A stretch of DNA of 64,000 nucleotides from Citrifermentans bemidjiense Bem (GTDB lineage Bacteria; Desulfobacterota; Desulfuromonadia; Geobacterales; Geobacteraceae). Made by a program: the position numbers and the translations under genes. The notes beneath the pieces are model-generated. The model saw only the letters and a list, made by a program, of their open reading frames with translations, did no database searches and was not told the origin of the DNA. Location: assembly GCF_000020725.1 (NCBI RefSeq), contig NC_011146.1, positions 1,014,501 to 1,078,500 of the forward strand. The letters run 5' to 3'. Of the stretch, positions 44,990-54,800 are shown one piece after another. Each line of letters begins with the position of its first letter. Within the stretch, counting starts at the first letter, position 1.

Positions 44990-45907
44990 CTAAGCCTCCA
45001 GCCAGGAGAGTTCCGGTATGCCGATGTTGAACGGAGCGTTGAAGGCCTGGGGGGTGAACTCGATCAGCGTGTAGCAGTCCGGGCGCTTCAAAAGCTCGGT
45101 GACCAGCTTGTGGTTCAGGTCGTGCCCCGACTTGGTCGCCTTCACGTGGCCGATGAGGCGGTGGCCGGTGAGGGAGAGGTCGCCTACGGAGTCGAGGATC
45201 TTGTGGCGCACGAACTCGTCCTGGAACCTGAGCCCTTCCGGGTTGATGACGCCGTTATCGCCGATTACCACGGCGTTCTCCAAGGACCCCCCCAGCGCCA
45301 GGCCGTGGGACTTCATCATCTCCACCTCGGCCAGAAAGCCGAAGGTTCTGGCCGCCGCGAAGTCGCCGATGAAGCTTTCCTGGCTGAATTCCAGGGAGCG
45401 GAACTGGCTCTTTACCGCCGGGTGGGCGAACTGCATGTCGAAGGAGATCTTGTAGTGGCGCGAGGGTATGATGGTCGCTTTCTTGTCCCCGTCCACGACG
45501 GTCACCGGTTTCTTAACCACGAGGTACTTGCGCGCCTTGCCGGAAACCTTAACCCCGGCCTTGGTGATCGCGGCCACAAAGGGGGCGGCGGAGCCGTCCA
45601 TGATCGGGACTTCCGGGCCGTCAATGTCGACGTGGGCGTTGTCGATGCCGCAGCCGTAGAGGGCTGCCATCAGGTGTTCTATGGTCGAAACGCTCGCGTC
45701 GCCGCGGCCGATGGTGGTGGAGAGCCTGGTGTTGACGACGTTGGAGGCGTGCGCCTCGATCGAGACGGCGGGGGCGAGGTCAACCCTGTGGAAGACGATG
45801 CCGGTTCCGGCCTCGGCCGGGCGCAGCGTCAGGGTAATGGTCTTACCCGTGTGCAGTCCGATGCCGCTGAATGTTGCTTTGTTGCCCAAGGTCTGCTGGA
45901 ATATCAT
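44990..45907 (-). CDS. lpxC: UDP-3-O-acyl-GlcNAc deacetylase
   Basis: A 305-residue zinc deacetylase that commits UDP-GlcNAc to lipid A. N-terminal IFQQTLGNKATFSGIGLHTG is typical; the zinc ligands are in STIEHLMAALYGCGIDN and in GHVKATKSGHDLNHKLV, with the catalytic HDLNHK close to residue 265. Start ATG 45907 is supported by CAGGGAG upstream. A terminator and a repeat separate it from the kinase gene, so it is probably its own unit. Confidence 0.95.
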   Translation of the reverse strand: MIFQQTLGNKATFSGIGLHTGKTITLTLRPAEAGTGIVFHRVDLAPAVSIEAHASNVVNTRLSTTIGRGDASVSTIEHLMAALYGCGIDNAHVDIDGPEVPIMDGSAAPFVAAITKAGVKVSGKARKYLVVKKPVTVVDGDKKATIIPSRHYKISFDMQFAHPAVKSQFRSLEFSQESFIGDFAAARTFGFLAEVEMMKSHGLALGGSLENAVVIGDNGVINPEGLRFQDEFVRHKILDSVGDLSLTGHRLIGHVKATKSGHDLNHKLVTELLKRPDCYTLIEFTPQAFNAPFNIGIPELSWLEA

Positions 45908-46099
45908 CTGCGTGCTCCCTGATAATCAGTATGCGGACTATCAAGCAAGGAGCGCGCCAAAGCGTCGGTCTTGCTCGTGAGGGTTAAAAGTATAGACATT
46001 CCGGCGGTATAGAGGTGTGGGGCAGGGACGGGGGGCTCGCGGGAGCTGTGGCGAAAATGCCCGTGTGGTGGAAAAGCAACGGCGGGTGTGGCTTTTTTG

Positions 46100-47782
46100 C
46101 TACAGTCTGCCGGAGCGGAGGATGGCGATCATCCACCAGATGCCGACTACTCCGGCGCAGCTGTAGCCGAAAAAGGCGAATACGGGGAGCCCCCAGAGCA
46201 TCGGGCCGTGGTTGGTCTGCATGGCGATGGAGGAGCCGATCAGGAGCGCCGCTATGATGAGGCTCAGGCAGACCCGGTTCGCGGAGCGGTCGAGCTCACG
46301 GCTGAAGCGGTCCAGCCCCCGGTGTTCCAGGTCGATGCGGAACTTGTTCCGGTTGATCTTGTTCAGGATCTCCTTCAGCTCCCGCGGCAGGTTGCGCGCC
46401 AGGGTCAGGTATCCCTCCAGCCCCTGTTCCATCTCGCGCAGCAGTCGCCCAGGGGAGCGCTGCTCCCTGTACTCCCTCTCCAGGAACGGCCGCAGGTGCC
46501 CGACCATGTCGAAATCGGGATCGAGCTTTCTCCCCATCCCCTCCACCACTACCAGCACCTTGACCAGCATGGTGAGGTCCGGGTGCACCTTGATGCGATG
46601 CGTGGAGATCAGGTCGATGAACTCCAGGAGCATGCGCCCCACCACGATCTCCTTGAGCGGGATCTCGAAGTAGCTGTCGATGAACTCGGCGAGCCCCTTT
46701 TTGAGCGCGTGCATGTTGACGTTCTCGCCCGCGTCGCCGGCCTCCGCCACGATATAGGCGAGCCCTTCGACGTCCCGGTGTATCACCGCGCCGAGGACGT
46801 CGGTCAGGTAGCGCTTCACCGCGGGGTCGAGTCTTCCCACCATGCCGTAGTCGAGCAGGCAGATCACGTTGTTGGGGAGGATCATCACATTGCCCGGGTG
46901 TGGGTCGCCATGGAAGAAACCGTGCTCCAATACCATCTTCAGAAACGCCGTCGCGCCGCGCCGCGCAATCTCGCGCCGGTCCAGCCCCGCCTTCTCGATG
47001 GCGCAGATGTCGCTCACCTTGATGCCGTCCACGTACTCGGTGGTGAGCACACCCTTGGCGGTCGCCTCCCAGTAGACCTGCGGGAAATAAAGGTCGGGCC
47101 CCCCCTTGAAGTTGTCGCGGATGCGCTCGATGGCGTGCCCCTCGCGGGAGAGGTCCATCTCCCGCCGGATGGTGTAGGAGAATTCCCGCACCACCCCAAC
47201 CGGGTCGTAGATGTCGCTTCTGGCCATGTGGCGCTCCAAAAGCAGCGCCACTCCCATCAGGATGTCGATGTCGGTCTCGACCGCCTCAATCACGCCCGGA
47301 CGGCGCACCTTCACCACCACGTCCTCGCCGGTGATCAGCGTGGCCCGGTGCACCTGCGCAATCGACGCCCCGGCGATCGCCACCTGATCCACGTGGAGAA
47401 ACCGGCTTTCCAGCGGGACCCCCAGTTCGTGCTCGATCTGTACCTTTATCTCCTCGAAGTCGATGCAGGGTATCTCGTCCTGCAGGCGCGCCAGTTCCTG
47501 CACGAATGCGGGGGGTATGATGTCGGCGCGGGTGGAGAGGAGCTGCCCCAGTTTGATGAAGGTCGGCCCGAGTTCTTCCAGGGCTAGGCGCAGGCGCTCG
47601 GGTGCCGAGAGGTTAGCCGCCTTGTTGGGGCGGCGCAGCATACGGCGCGACAGGGCCACGACGTGCCCCAGGTTCAGGTACTCCAGCAACTGACCGAGGC
47701 CATACCCGCCCATCACGGTGATGATTTGCCGGTAACGCCGGATGCTCCGGACGTTACGGTTGATGTTCAGGATTCTATACAC
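46100..47782 (-). CDS. ubiB: UbiB/ABC1 (AarF) family atypical kinase
   Basis: A 560-residue protein with the UbiB-type protein-kinase-like fold, needed for ubiquinone or lipid handling in other bacteria. The family KxGQ motif is in TFIKLGQLLSTRADIIPPAF, the A-rich loop in IAGASIAQVHRATL, and the DFG-equivalent in VICLLDYGMVGRLDP. Two C-terminal helices at about 500-550 anchor it in the inner membrane. Its first codons overlap the preceding phasin-like gene by 16 bases. Confidence 0.9.
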   Translation of the reverse strand: MYRILNINRNVRSIRRYRQIITVMGGYGLGQLLEYLNLGHVVALSRRMLRRPNKAANLSAPERLRLALEELGPTFIKLGQLLSTRADIIPPAFVQELARLQDEIPCIDFEEIKVQIEHELGVPLESRFLHVDQVAIAGASIAQVHRATLITGEDVVVKVRRPGVIEAVETDIDILMGVALLLERHMARSDIYDPVGVVREFSYTIRREMDLSREGHAIERIRDNFKGGPDLYFPQVYWEATAKGVLTTEYVDGIKVSDICAIEKAGLDRREIARRGATAFLKMVLEHGFFHGDPHPGNVMILPNNVICLLDYGMVGRLDPAVKRYLTDVLGAVIHRDVEGLAYIVAEAGDAGENVNMHALKKGLAEFIDSYFEIPLKEIVVGRMLLEFIDLISTHRIKVHPDLTMLVKVLVVVEGMGRKLDPDFDMVGHLRPFLEREYREQRSPGRLLREMEQGLEGYLTLARNLPRELKEILNKINRNKFRIDLEHRGLDRFSRELDRSANRVCLSLIIAALLIGSSIAMQTNHGPMLWGLPVFAFFGYSCAGVVGIWWMIAILRSGRL

Positions 47783-48102
47783 TCTTCCTCCGCCTCGACG
47801 CTCAGGTTTTGCACCTGGAGCGCCTCAAGCGCCCGCACGCGCCGCTCCAGGCGGTCGTACTCCTCGCGGGACACCATTCCCATACGGTCGAGCGCTTTCT
47901 TCACCTCGGTCTCCGCCATCTCCGCGGAGCGCTGCTGCCCCGTCTTGACCATCTCCTGGATCCGGTCCAGGAACGCCCTTCCTTCCTCCTCGCTGATCTT
48001 GTAGCGGGACTTCATCTCCTGGACCAACTCCTCCCCTTTTTTCTGGGTGATCGCCGCCGCGCCGAGCGCCGTGAGCATTACCTTCTCGAAAAGTTCAAAC
48101 AT
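47767..48102 (-). CDS. Phasin-like helical protein
   Basis: A 111-residue, mostly helical protein. An amphipathic N-terminus (MFELFEKVMLTALGAAAITQKKGEELVQEM) is followed by a heptad-rich coiled coil (REEYDRLERRVRALEALQVQ). Small proteins of this shape are annotated as phasin or polyhydroxyalkanoate-associated proteins. ATG 48102 follows AAGGAGGGG; a start 45 bases upstream would lie beyond that site. It overlaps ubiB by 16 bases and is the first gene of that pair. Confidence 0.7.
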   Translation of the reverse strand: MFELFEKVMLTALGAAAITQKKGEELVQEMKSRYKISEEEGRAFLDRIQEMVKTGQQRSAEMAETEVKKALDRMGMVSREEYDRLERRVRALEALQVQNLSVEAEEECIES

Positions 48103-48153
48103 GGTACCCCTCCTTGGGCATCTGAATTCGCGCCGGTTATTAGGCACAATCTA

Positions 48154-48181
48154 ATGATATCGGTCGGCCGTCCATTGTCAA
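48154..48181 (-). promoter_or_regulatory. Promoter of the phasin-ubiB pair
   Basis: On the minus strand TTGACA (48176-48181) and TATCAT (48154-48159) are 16 bases apart, about 50 bases ahead of ATG 48102. Confidence 0.6.
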
Positions 48182-48193
48182 TCTTGGACACCC

Positions 48194-48222
48194 TTGACAT
48201 TATTAAGGTTCTCGCTGATACT
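48194..48222 (+). promoter_or_regulatory. Promoter of the GspE/PilB-type gene
   Basis: TTGACA (48194-48199) and GATACT (48217-48222) are 17 bases apart, 35 bases upstream of the start codon. It is divergent from and close to the phasin promoter. Confidence 0.6.
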
Positions 48223-48257
48223 CCCAGCTTTAAGATAATGAGAGAGGAACCGCACGC

Positions 48258-50045
48258 ATGCACAGGAAGAAGATGTTCACCATTAAGAATGTGGGACAGA
48301 TACTCCTGCAGCGCCAGATGATCAGCGAGGAGCAGTTCCAGGTGCTGCTCGCCCAAGGTGAGGCGCAGGCCCAGCGGCTGGCCGGCGCGCAGCAGGCCGG
48401 CTATTCTCGCCGGGTGCTGCATGCGCCGGAAAAGGCCTCTCCTGCCGAGGTGATCGCCTCCTTCAACCTGGAGATTCCGGGAGCGGGGGGGAGGCTTCTG
48501 ACCGAGGACGCCATCACGGAGGTGCTGGCACAGGCTGTCGGGCTTCCTTATCTCAAGATCAACCCGATGAAGCTCAATCTCGATCTGGTCACGGCGCACA
48601 TCTCCCGCCCCTTCGCCTTGAAGCACCTCATCGTCCCGGTGGGATACGAGGAGGGGGTGGTGGTGCTGGCGGTAGCCGACCCCTTCAACGAGGAGGTCGT
48701 CGAGGAGCTCAGATCCATCAAGCGGATGGAGTTCCGCCGCGTCTTAGCCTCCAGAAACGACATCCTCAAGATACTCAGGGAGTTCTTCGGCTTCCGCGCC
48801 TCGGTGCAGGCCGCCGAGAGCGAGGTAACGGCGGGGGTGGACCTCGGCAACCTCGAGCAGTTCGTGCGCATGAAGACCGGGCACGAGATCGAGGGAACGG
48901 ACCGCAACATCATCTCCGCCGTGGATTTCCTCTTGCAGTACGCCTTCGACCAGCGCGCCAGCGACATCCACATCGAGCCCAAGAGGGAGAAATCCCTGGT
49001 GCGGCTCAGGGTGGACGGCGTGCTGCACAACGTCCACGTGGTACCCAAGCAGCTGCACCCCCCCATCGTCTCCCGCATCAAGATGCTCTCCCGCATGGAC
49101 CTCGCCGAAAAGAGGCGTCCCCAGGACGGCCGGATCAAGACCAACCACCAGGAAAAGGAGGTTGAGCTGCGCGTCTCCACGCTCCCTGTCGCCTTCGGCG
49201 AGAAGGTGGTGATCAGGATCTTCGATCCCGACGTGCTGATGCAGGAGCTCGACCAGATAGGCTTCTATCCGCGGGAGTACCAGCTCTACAGCTCGTTTTT
49301 GCGCAGGCCCAACGGCATCATCCTCGTCACCGGACCTACCGGCAGCGGCAAGACCACGACGCTCTACTCGTCCCTGCGCACCCTCTCCTCGCCCGAGGTC
49401 AACATCGTCACCGTGGAGGACCCCATCGAGATGGTGATGGAGGAGTTCAACCAGGTGGGGGTCCAGTCCGGGATCGGGGTGACCTTCGACAAGGTGTTGA
49501 GAAACGTGCTGAGGCAGGACCCGGACATCATCATGATCGGGGAGATCCGGGACAAGGAGACGGCCGAGAACGCGGTGCAGGCGGCGCTCACCGGGCACCT
49601 GGTGCTATCCACCCTGCACACGAACGACGCTCCCTCTTCGGTGACGAGGCTCATCGACCTGGGCGTCCCCCCCTTTCTCATCTCTTCCACCGTGGTCGGG
49701 ATCATCGCGCAGAGGCTGCTGCGCAAGATATGTCCGGCTTGCAAGAAGGAGCGCCGGCTTGCCCCCGACGAGCTCGAATACCTGGGGCTCAAGCGCGCCG
49801 GAACCGTCTGGTTCGGCGAGGGGTGCGCAGAGTGCCGCGGCACCGGCTACAAGGGGAGGACCGGGATCTTCGAGGTGCTGGACGTGAACGAAGCGGTGAA
49901 GGGGGTTATTTCGGAGCGGCTCGACCTGGCCGAGTTGCAGGCGGTCGCCCGCCGCGACGGCCTGGTCACGCTCAGGGAGCAGGCCATCCGCAAGATGCTG
50001 GAGGGGATCTCCACTTACGAAGAGGTGATTGCAGTCACGGGGTAG
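48258..50045 (+). CDS. GspE/PilB-type secretion ATPase
   Basis: A 595-residue hexameric ATPase of type II secretion or type IV pilus assembly. The N-terminal MshEN/GspE-like domain covers about 60-190. The ATPase core has Walker A GPTGSGKTT (359-367), the Asp box TVEDPIE, Walker B IMIGEIRDKE and the His box LSTLHTNDAPS. A zinc-binding four-cysteine motif, CPACKK plus CAEC, is present, as in GspE/PilB. ATG 48258 or 48273 could be used. The gene stands alone without gsp or pil partners, so the machine it drives is unclear. Confidence 0.88.
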   Translation: MHRKKMFTIKNVGQILLQRQMISEEQFQVLLAQGEAQAQRLAGAQQAGYSRRVLHAPEKASPAEVIASFNLEIPGAGGRLLTEDAITEVLAQAVGLPYLKINPMKLNLDLVTAHISRPFALKHLIVPVGYEEGVVVLAVADPFNEEVVEELRSIKRMEFRRVLASRNDILKILREFFGFRASVQAAESEVTAGVDLGNLEQFVRMKTGHEIEGTDRNIISAVDFLLQYAFDQRASDIHIEPKREKSLVRLRVDGVLHNVHVVPKQLHPPIVSRIKMLSRMDLAEKRRPQDGRIKTNHQEKEVELRVSTLPVAFGEKVVIRIFDPDVLMQELDQIGFYPREYQLYSSFLRRPNGIILVTGPTGSGKTTTLYSSLRTLSSPEVNIVTVEDPIEMVMEEFNQVGVQSGIGVTFDKVLRNVLRQDPDIIMIGEIRDKETAENAVQAALTGHLVLSTLHTNDAPSSVTRLIDLGVPPFLISSTVVGIIAQRLLRKICPACKKERRLAPDELEYLGLKRAGTVWFGEGCAECRGTGYKGRTGIFEVLDVNEAVKGVISERLDLAELQAVARRDGLVTLREQAIRKMLEGISTYEEVIAVTG

Positions 50046-50078
50046 GGCGCTGGCCGGCCAGGGGTCGGACAGGCGCGG

Positions 50079-52208
50079 CTAGCTCTTTTTTTGCAGTGCC
50101 TGTTGCAGGTCCGCCCAACGGTACGGCTTCACCACGGCGCAACAGAACCCGTAATCGGCGTACCGCGACATGACCGGGTCGTTGGAATAGCCGCTGGAGA
50201 CGATGAGCCGGGCCTGGGGATCGAAGGCCAGGATCTCCCGGGCGGCTTCCCGCCCCCCCATGCCAGCCGGTACGGTCAGATCCATGATGGCGGCGAAAAA
50301 CGGGTGCCCTGCCTCGCTTGCCTCCCTGTAGAGCCGGACCGCCTCTTCCCCTGTGCCGCAGGTGACCGTAGCGTGCCCCAGATGGGTCAGCAGATCTTCG
50401 GCCAGCGTCCTGATCGCCTCCTCGTCATCCATGACCAGCACGGGACCCTCGCCGCCCTCCGCGGGACAGGGCACTGCAGACTTCTTCTCCTGTTCGGGCA
50501 TGACTCCTCCCGTCGAGGGGAGGTAGAAGGTGAGGGTGGTGCCCTTCCCGGGCGCGCTGATCACCTCCACCTTCCCCGCATGCCTGGAAACAATGGAGTG
50601 CACGGAGGCCAGCCCCAGCCCGGTGCCGTCTGCCTTGGTGGTGAAATAGGGGTCGAAGATCATCTTCTGTTCCTCGAACGGTATGCCGCACCCCTCATCG
50701 ATGAACGAGATCCAAATGTACTCCCCCGCTGCCAGCCCCAACTCGTTTTGCGCATCTAGCGAGACGTTTCCCGCCTTCACCTTCAATACCCCCCCATCCG
50801 GCATGGCCTGGCAGGCGTTGATGATCACGTTGTTGAAGGACTGGCTCATCTGCCCTTCGTCCGCCTCTATCGCGTGCAGGGACTCGGGGATCTCCACCTC
50901 GGTCTGCACCTTGGACCCGTGCAGCGACAGGGCGAGCGATTCCCGTACCAGTTGCGCCGCGGAAACCACCTTCTTCAGCGGCTCCCCTCCCCGGGAGAAG
51001 GTAAGGAGCTGGTGCGCCAGTTCCGCCGCGCGCTGGGACGCCTTTTCCGCGTGCTCCAGGGGCCTGCGCGCCGGGTGATCGCTTGCCGTCAACAGACCGG
51101 CAAAGGAGATGTTGCCCAGGATGCCGGTGAGGATGTTGTTGAAATCGTGGGCTATGCCGCCGGCCAGGATCCCCAGCGATTCCAGCTTCTGCGCCTTGAG
51201 GATCTCGGTTTGCAGCGCTTCCCATTTGGTGATGTCGGTGAAGATGAAGAGTATGCGGTGGTGGATCAGGCGGGTGTTGAGTATGACGTGCTTGATGGAG
51301 CCGTCGCTGCAGGTCAGCTTCGCTTCGATGGGGGGGATGGGGGTGCCGTTTTTCAGGGTTTCGCCGATGCCGGCGTCCCACAGCCGCTGGACCCGGGCGC
51401 GATACTCAGGGTCGGGCAGGGCGCGTTGCAGCAGGTCTTCCAGGGTTGGCTTCCCGGAACAGGCAAGGCCCAGCCATTCGCTGAGCAGGCCGTTCAGGTA
51501 CTGGATTACCCTCCCTTCGTCCGACCATCCCACCCCCGCCGGCATCTCCTCCATCAATAGCTTGAGAATTTCCTCGTTTTGCCTAAGCGCCTCCTCGACT
51601 TCCTTTCGGGCAGCGATGTCCCGCACCATGACGATGATCCGCTCTTCGTCGTTGATGGTGGCCCGGCGCAGGCTGACCTCGGACCAGAACAAGGTCCCGT
51701 TCTTCTTTTTGCTGCGCCACTGGGCCGTCTGCGGGACCCCTTGCGCCGCAAGCGTGAGCAGGTGTCGCGCCTCTTGCTCGGAGTAGGGTGGCTCCCCCTG
51801 GCTTAACTGCCCGACGCCAAGTTGCAGCGCTTCTTCCCTGCTGTAGCCGAACATGCTGCACATGGTGCGGTTCACGTCGGTTACCCGTCCGCCCGGCTCG
51901 TGAATCAGCAGGGCGTCGTTCACGTTGTGGTAGATGGCCTGGAAGCGCGCCTCGCTCTCCTCCAGCTTTTCTACCGATTCCGCGAGCCTTTTGGCGAAGC
52001 GGGTGATCAACTGGTACAAAAGCGCGGAGGTGACTAGGATGAAGAGGAGCCCCTTGTACACCTCTATCTGGTTCGCCAGGTGCGGGTCCGTTACCAGCCA
52101 GACGAGGGCATACCCGGAGAGGTAGATCCAGGCGCTTCCGAAAAGCGCGTAGATCCCGACTATCTTCCCTATCTCCCGTGCCGCTCTCTTTTTGGATTCG
52201 CTTCCCAT
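50079..52208 (-). CDS. Hybrid PAS sensor histidine kinase
   Basis: A 709-residue membrane kinase. Two N-terminal helices (about 12-38 and 44-66) are followed by two PAS domains (about 85-205 and 215-330), HisKA with the phospho-His in ILAGGIAHDFNNILTGILGNI, an ATPase domain (DEGCGIPFEEQ, GTGLGLASVHSIV) and a C-terminal receiver whose acceptor Asp is in AAIMDLTVPAGMGG. The AHDFNNIL form of the H-box marks the hybrid-kinase subgroup. It follows glgC by 43 bases; no output regulator is adjacent. Confidence 0.9.
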   Translation of the reverse strand: MGSESKKRAAREIGKIVGIYALFGSAWIYLSGYALVWLVTDPHLANQIEVYKGLLFILVTSALLYQLITRFAKRLAESVEKLEESEARFQAIYHNVNDALLIHEPGGRVTDVNRTMCSMFGYSREEALQLGVGQLSQGEPPYSEQEARHLLTLAAQGVPQTAQWRSKKKNGTLFWSEVSLRRATINDEERIIVMVRDIAARKEVEEALRQNEEILKLLMEEMPAGVGWSDEGRVIQYLNGLLSEWLGLACSGKPTLEDLLQRALPDPEYRARVQRLWDAGIGETLKNGTPIPPIEAKLTCSDGSIKHVILNTRLIHHRILFIFTDITKWEALQTEILKAQKLESLGILAGGIAHDFNNILTGILGNISFAGLLTASDHPARRPLEHAEKASQRAAELAHQLLTFSRGGEPLKKVVSAAQLVRESLALSLHGSKVQTEVEIPESLHAIEADEGQMSQSFNNVIINACQAMPDGGVLKVKAGNVSLDAQNELGLAAGEYIWISFIDEGCGIPFEEQKMIFDPYFTTKADGTGLGLASVHSIVSRHAGKVEVISAPGKGTTLTFYLPSTGGVMPEQEKKSAVPCPAEGGEGPVLVMDDEEAIRTLAEDLLTHLGHATVTCGTGEEAVRLYREASEAGHPFFAAIMDLTVPAGMGGREAAREILAFDPQARLIVSSGYSNDPVMSRYADYGFCCAVVKPYRWADLQQALQKKS

Positions 52209-52251
52209 CAGCGCTCCGGTCGCCTGCGATTTTTACCCCGCGGGCGGGGGC

Positions 52252-53493
52252 TTACCTCGCGTCGGGGTTCGACACCACGACGATCCCCGATTCGGTCACC
52301 CGGTACCCTTTTAGCCGGTCCTGGTCATGGTCGAGGCCGATTTGCGTGCCGTCGGGGATGACTATGTTCTTGTCGATGATCGCTTTCTTGATAGTGACGT
52401 TGCGCCCCACGGTCACGTTTTCGAACAGGATGGAGTCCTCCACCAGGCTGAAGCTGTTCACCTTGCAGCGCGGGCCGAGGATGGTCCTTCTCACCGTGGC
52501 CCCGCTGGTTATGCACCCGGCGCAGACGTAGGAGTCTATGTTCATGCCGCGCCTTCCCTCTTCGTCAAAGACGGTCTTCGCGGGGGGGAGGTTCCCCTGG
52601 TTGGTGAGGATGGGCCACTTGTAGTTGTACAGGTTCAGCTGCGGCGAGACGTTGATGAGGTCCATGTTGGCCTCGTAGTATGAGTCGAGGGTTCCTACGT
52701 CCTTCCAGTACCCCTTTTCCTCCGCCTTCATCCCGGGGATGATGTTGTCGTTGAAGTTGTAGGCGAACACCTTGTCCCGGTGTTCCAGCATCATCGGGAT
52801 GACGTGCTTGCCGAAATCCAGATCCTCGTAACGCTTCTTCCCCTCCTGCAGCACCTCGATCAGCTTCTTGGTGGAGAAGATGTAGTTCCCCATGGAGGCG
52901 AAGCAGGTGCTCCGCCCCGGGATGCACTCAGGATGTGCCGGCTTCTCGGCGAAGGCGGTGATGTGGTAATCCTCGTCGACCGAGAAGACGCCGAAGCGGC
53001 TGGCTTCCTCGACCGGGACCTCCAGCGCGGCGACGGTAAGGTCGGCGCGGTTTCTGCGGTGGTAGTCGATCATCTGGCTCACATCCATCTTGTAGATGTG
53101 GTCGCCGCCGAAGATGGCGACGTAGTCCGCGTCGGAGGATTCGACGAACCTCAGGTACTGCAGGACCGCATCGGCCGTCCCCTTGAACCACTCTTCGCTC
53201 TCGGAGCTGGTCTCGGGCGAGATGGAGACGAAGAACTCCCCAAGCCCGGTCCACTTGCCCCAGGACTCCCGGATGTGCTTGGTGAGCGAGTAGGCGCGGT
53301 ACTGGGTCAGGATGTAGACCTTCTTGATCCCTGAGTTGAAAAGGTTGCTCAGCACGAAGTCGATGATCTTGTACTTGCCGCCGAACATGACGCTCGGTTT
53401 TGCCCTGCGTGTCGTCAGCGGGCTGAGCCTTTCCCCTTTGCCGCCTGCCAGCACCATTGCAATCGTGTTTCCGACATTACTCATGGCATACAT
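52252..53493 (-). CDS. glgC: Glucose-1-phosphate adenylyltransferase
   Basis: A 413-residue enzyme making ADP-glucose for glycogen. The nucleotide motif VLAGGKGERLSPLTTRRAKP is at about 14-33, followed by VMFGGKYKIIDFVLSN and VAIFGGDHIYKMD with the catalytic Asp. A left-handed beta-helix (hexapeptide repeats such as VGRNVTIKKAIIDKN) forms the C-terminus. ATG 53493 is seven bases after GGAGG. The chaN-like gene lies 26 bases upstream on the same strand. Confidence 0.94.
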   Translation of the reverse strand: MYAMSNVGNTIAMVLAGGKGERLSPLTTRRAKPSVMFGGKYKIIDFVLSNLFNSGIKKVYILTQYRAYSLTKHIRESWGKWTGLGEFFVSISPETSSESEEWFKGTADAVLQYLRFVESSDADYVAIFGGDHIYKMDVSQMIDYHRRNRADLTVAALEVPVEEASRFGVFSVDEDYHITAFAEKPAHPECIPGRSTCFASMGNYIFSTKKLIEVLQEGKKRYEDLDFGKHVIPMMLEHRDKVFAYNFNDNIIPGMKAEEKGYWKDVGTLDSYYEANMDLINVSPQLNLYNYKWPILTNQGNLPPAKTVFDEEGRRGMNIDSYVCAGCITSGATVRRTILGPRCKVNSFSLVEDSILFENVTVGRNVTIKKAIIDKNIVIPDGTQIGLDHDQDRLKGYRVTESGIVVVSNPDAR

Positions 53494-53519
53494 ATCCTAT
53501 CCTCCAAAAGATTTCGGTG

Positions 53520-54800
53520 TCATGGCGCCTTTTGGGGGGCCGCATTTTCCTGCTTGCCGTGCTGGTAAGGCTCGCTCTGTTTGAATTCGACCTCGACGCT
53601 TAGCGGTGCCCCGTTTCGCTCAAGCTTCAGCGTGCCCCGGTCGCCCACGTGTTTCTGCTTTACCGCGTAGATCAGGTCGAAGGCCTCAGTAAGAGGCTCT
53701 CCGTCCAGGCTTAGCAGCAGGTCCCATTCCTTGACTCCGGCGCGCGCCGCATTCGATTCGGGGATCACGGTTTTAACCAGCAGCCCGCGCTTGTTCGGGT
53801 CGTTATCGAAGGCAACCCCCAGCATCACGTCTCTCTTCGGTAGTTCCTCATAGGCGAAGTTGACCAGGAAGTCGAAGGCCACCATGGGAAACCCCGGGAG
53901 CTCAACATCCATGGTTTCCGGCTGCACTTGCCTGGTGACGACCACCTCGTGCCCTCCAATGGTTACATAGGAACTCGGCACGCGGCGGAAGACGCGGCGG
54001 GGAATCCCGAACCCGTAGCTTACGTGGTTGCCGCCGGCCGCCACCAGGAGGTGACGGTCCTGCCCCTGCGGACTCTCCAGGAAACGTGCCGCCGTCTCGG
54101 CCATGGTGTCGTCCCAAAGCGTCTGAGCGCGCAGAAAACCCTCGGCCGCCATCTTGCCGTGGCTGTGCCCGGCGAAGATGCTCTCGGTCTGCGCCCGTTG
54201 ATAGGGGTCGGAGAGGTCGAGCTCGGGGAGCTGCGCCTTTTCCTCGGCGCTTAGGTCCTCCAGGGGCTTGCTCTGCACCGCCTGCACCAGGCTTTTCTCA
54301 GCGTTCAACCCGATAATGGGGATGCGCTTTTCCTTGGCGTAGAGCAGCAGGTCGCGGTAATAGTCGAAATCCATCTTCCAGGTATCGAACCAGTGTGAAT
54401 CCTTCACGAAGGTTTTTTCGTCCAGCTCGCCTGCGCTCCAGCGGTCCAGGACGGGCTGCTGGGACCTGGTGAACATCTCCATGCCGAGCGCGGCCTTTCC
54501 CGGGTAGCGCTCTTCCAGGGCCTTCAGCATGTCCAGTTCCAGGCGGTGCGAGGCGGGGTTGTCATGGGTCTCCCCCACGTAGACCACCCGTGCGTCGGTG
54601 GCGACTTTCTTCATCTGTTCCGGGGTCACCAGGACCCCGGTGGGGAGGTGGATTATGTCCCCCACCTTGGGCGCAGACGGAAGCGGATAGGGCACCTCGG
54701 GGTTGCCGATGACCTGTTTTCCTGAAGTCGTGCAGCAACCGGTCATGGCAAAGAGGGAGAAGGCGGCAACGAGATGCCGTAAGTGGGAAGGGGAAAGCAT
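53520..54800 (-). CDS. ChaN-family lipoprotein with C-terminal PDZ domain
   Basis: A 426-residue lipoprotein: the signal ends LFAMTGC with Cys22 as the lipid anchor. The ChaN/haem-binding-uptake-like domain covers about 50-305 and has VVYVGETHDNPASHRLELDM at its start plus AAGGNHVSYGFGIP. The last ~100 residues form a PDZ domain (LLVKTVIPESNAARAGVKEWDLLLSLDGEPL). ChaN relatives bind haem or iron, which would fit an iron-respiring host, but that is inference. ATG 54800 follows CAGGAGG. Confidence 0.82.
   Translation of the reverse strand: MLSPSHLRHLVAAFSLFAMTGCCTTSGKQVIGNPEVPYPLPSAPKVGDIIHLPTGVLVTPEQMKKVATDARVVYVGETHDNPASHRLELDMLKALEERYPGKAALGMEMFTRSQQPVLDRWSAGELDEKTFVKDSHWFDTWKMDFDYYRDLLLYAKEKRIPIIGLNAEKSLVQAVQSKPLEDLSAEEKAQLPELDLSDPYQRAQTESIFAGHSHGKMAAEGFLRAQTLWDDTMAETAARFLESPQGQDRHLLVAAGGNHVSYGFGIPRRVFRRVPSSYVTIGGHEVVVTRQVQPETMDVELPGFPMVAFDFLVNFAYEELPKRDVMLGVAFDNDPNKRGLLVKTVIPESNAARAGVKEWDLLLSLDGEPLTEAFDLIYAVKQKHVGDRGTLKLERNGAPLSVEVEFKQSEPYQHGKQENAAPQKAP

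Noticed and set aside
46088-47587. A 499-codon plus-strand frame opposite ubiB
   Set aside because: Fully antisense to ubiB and rich in His/Asp/Val; no start signal.
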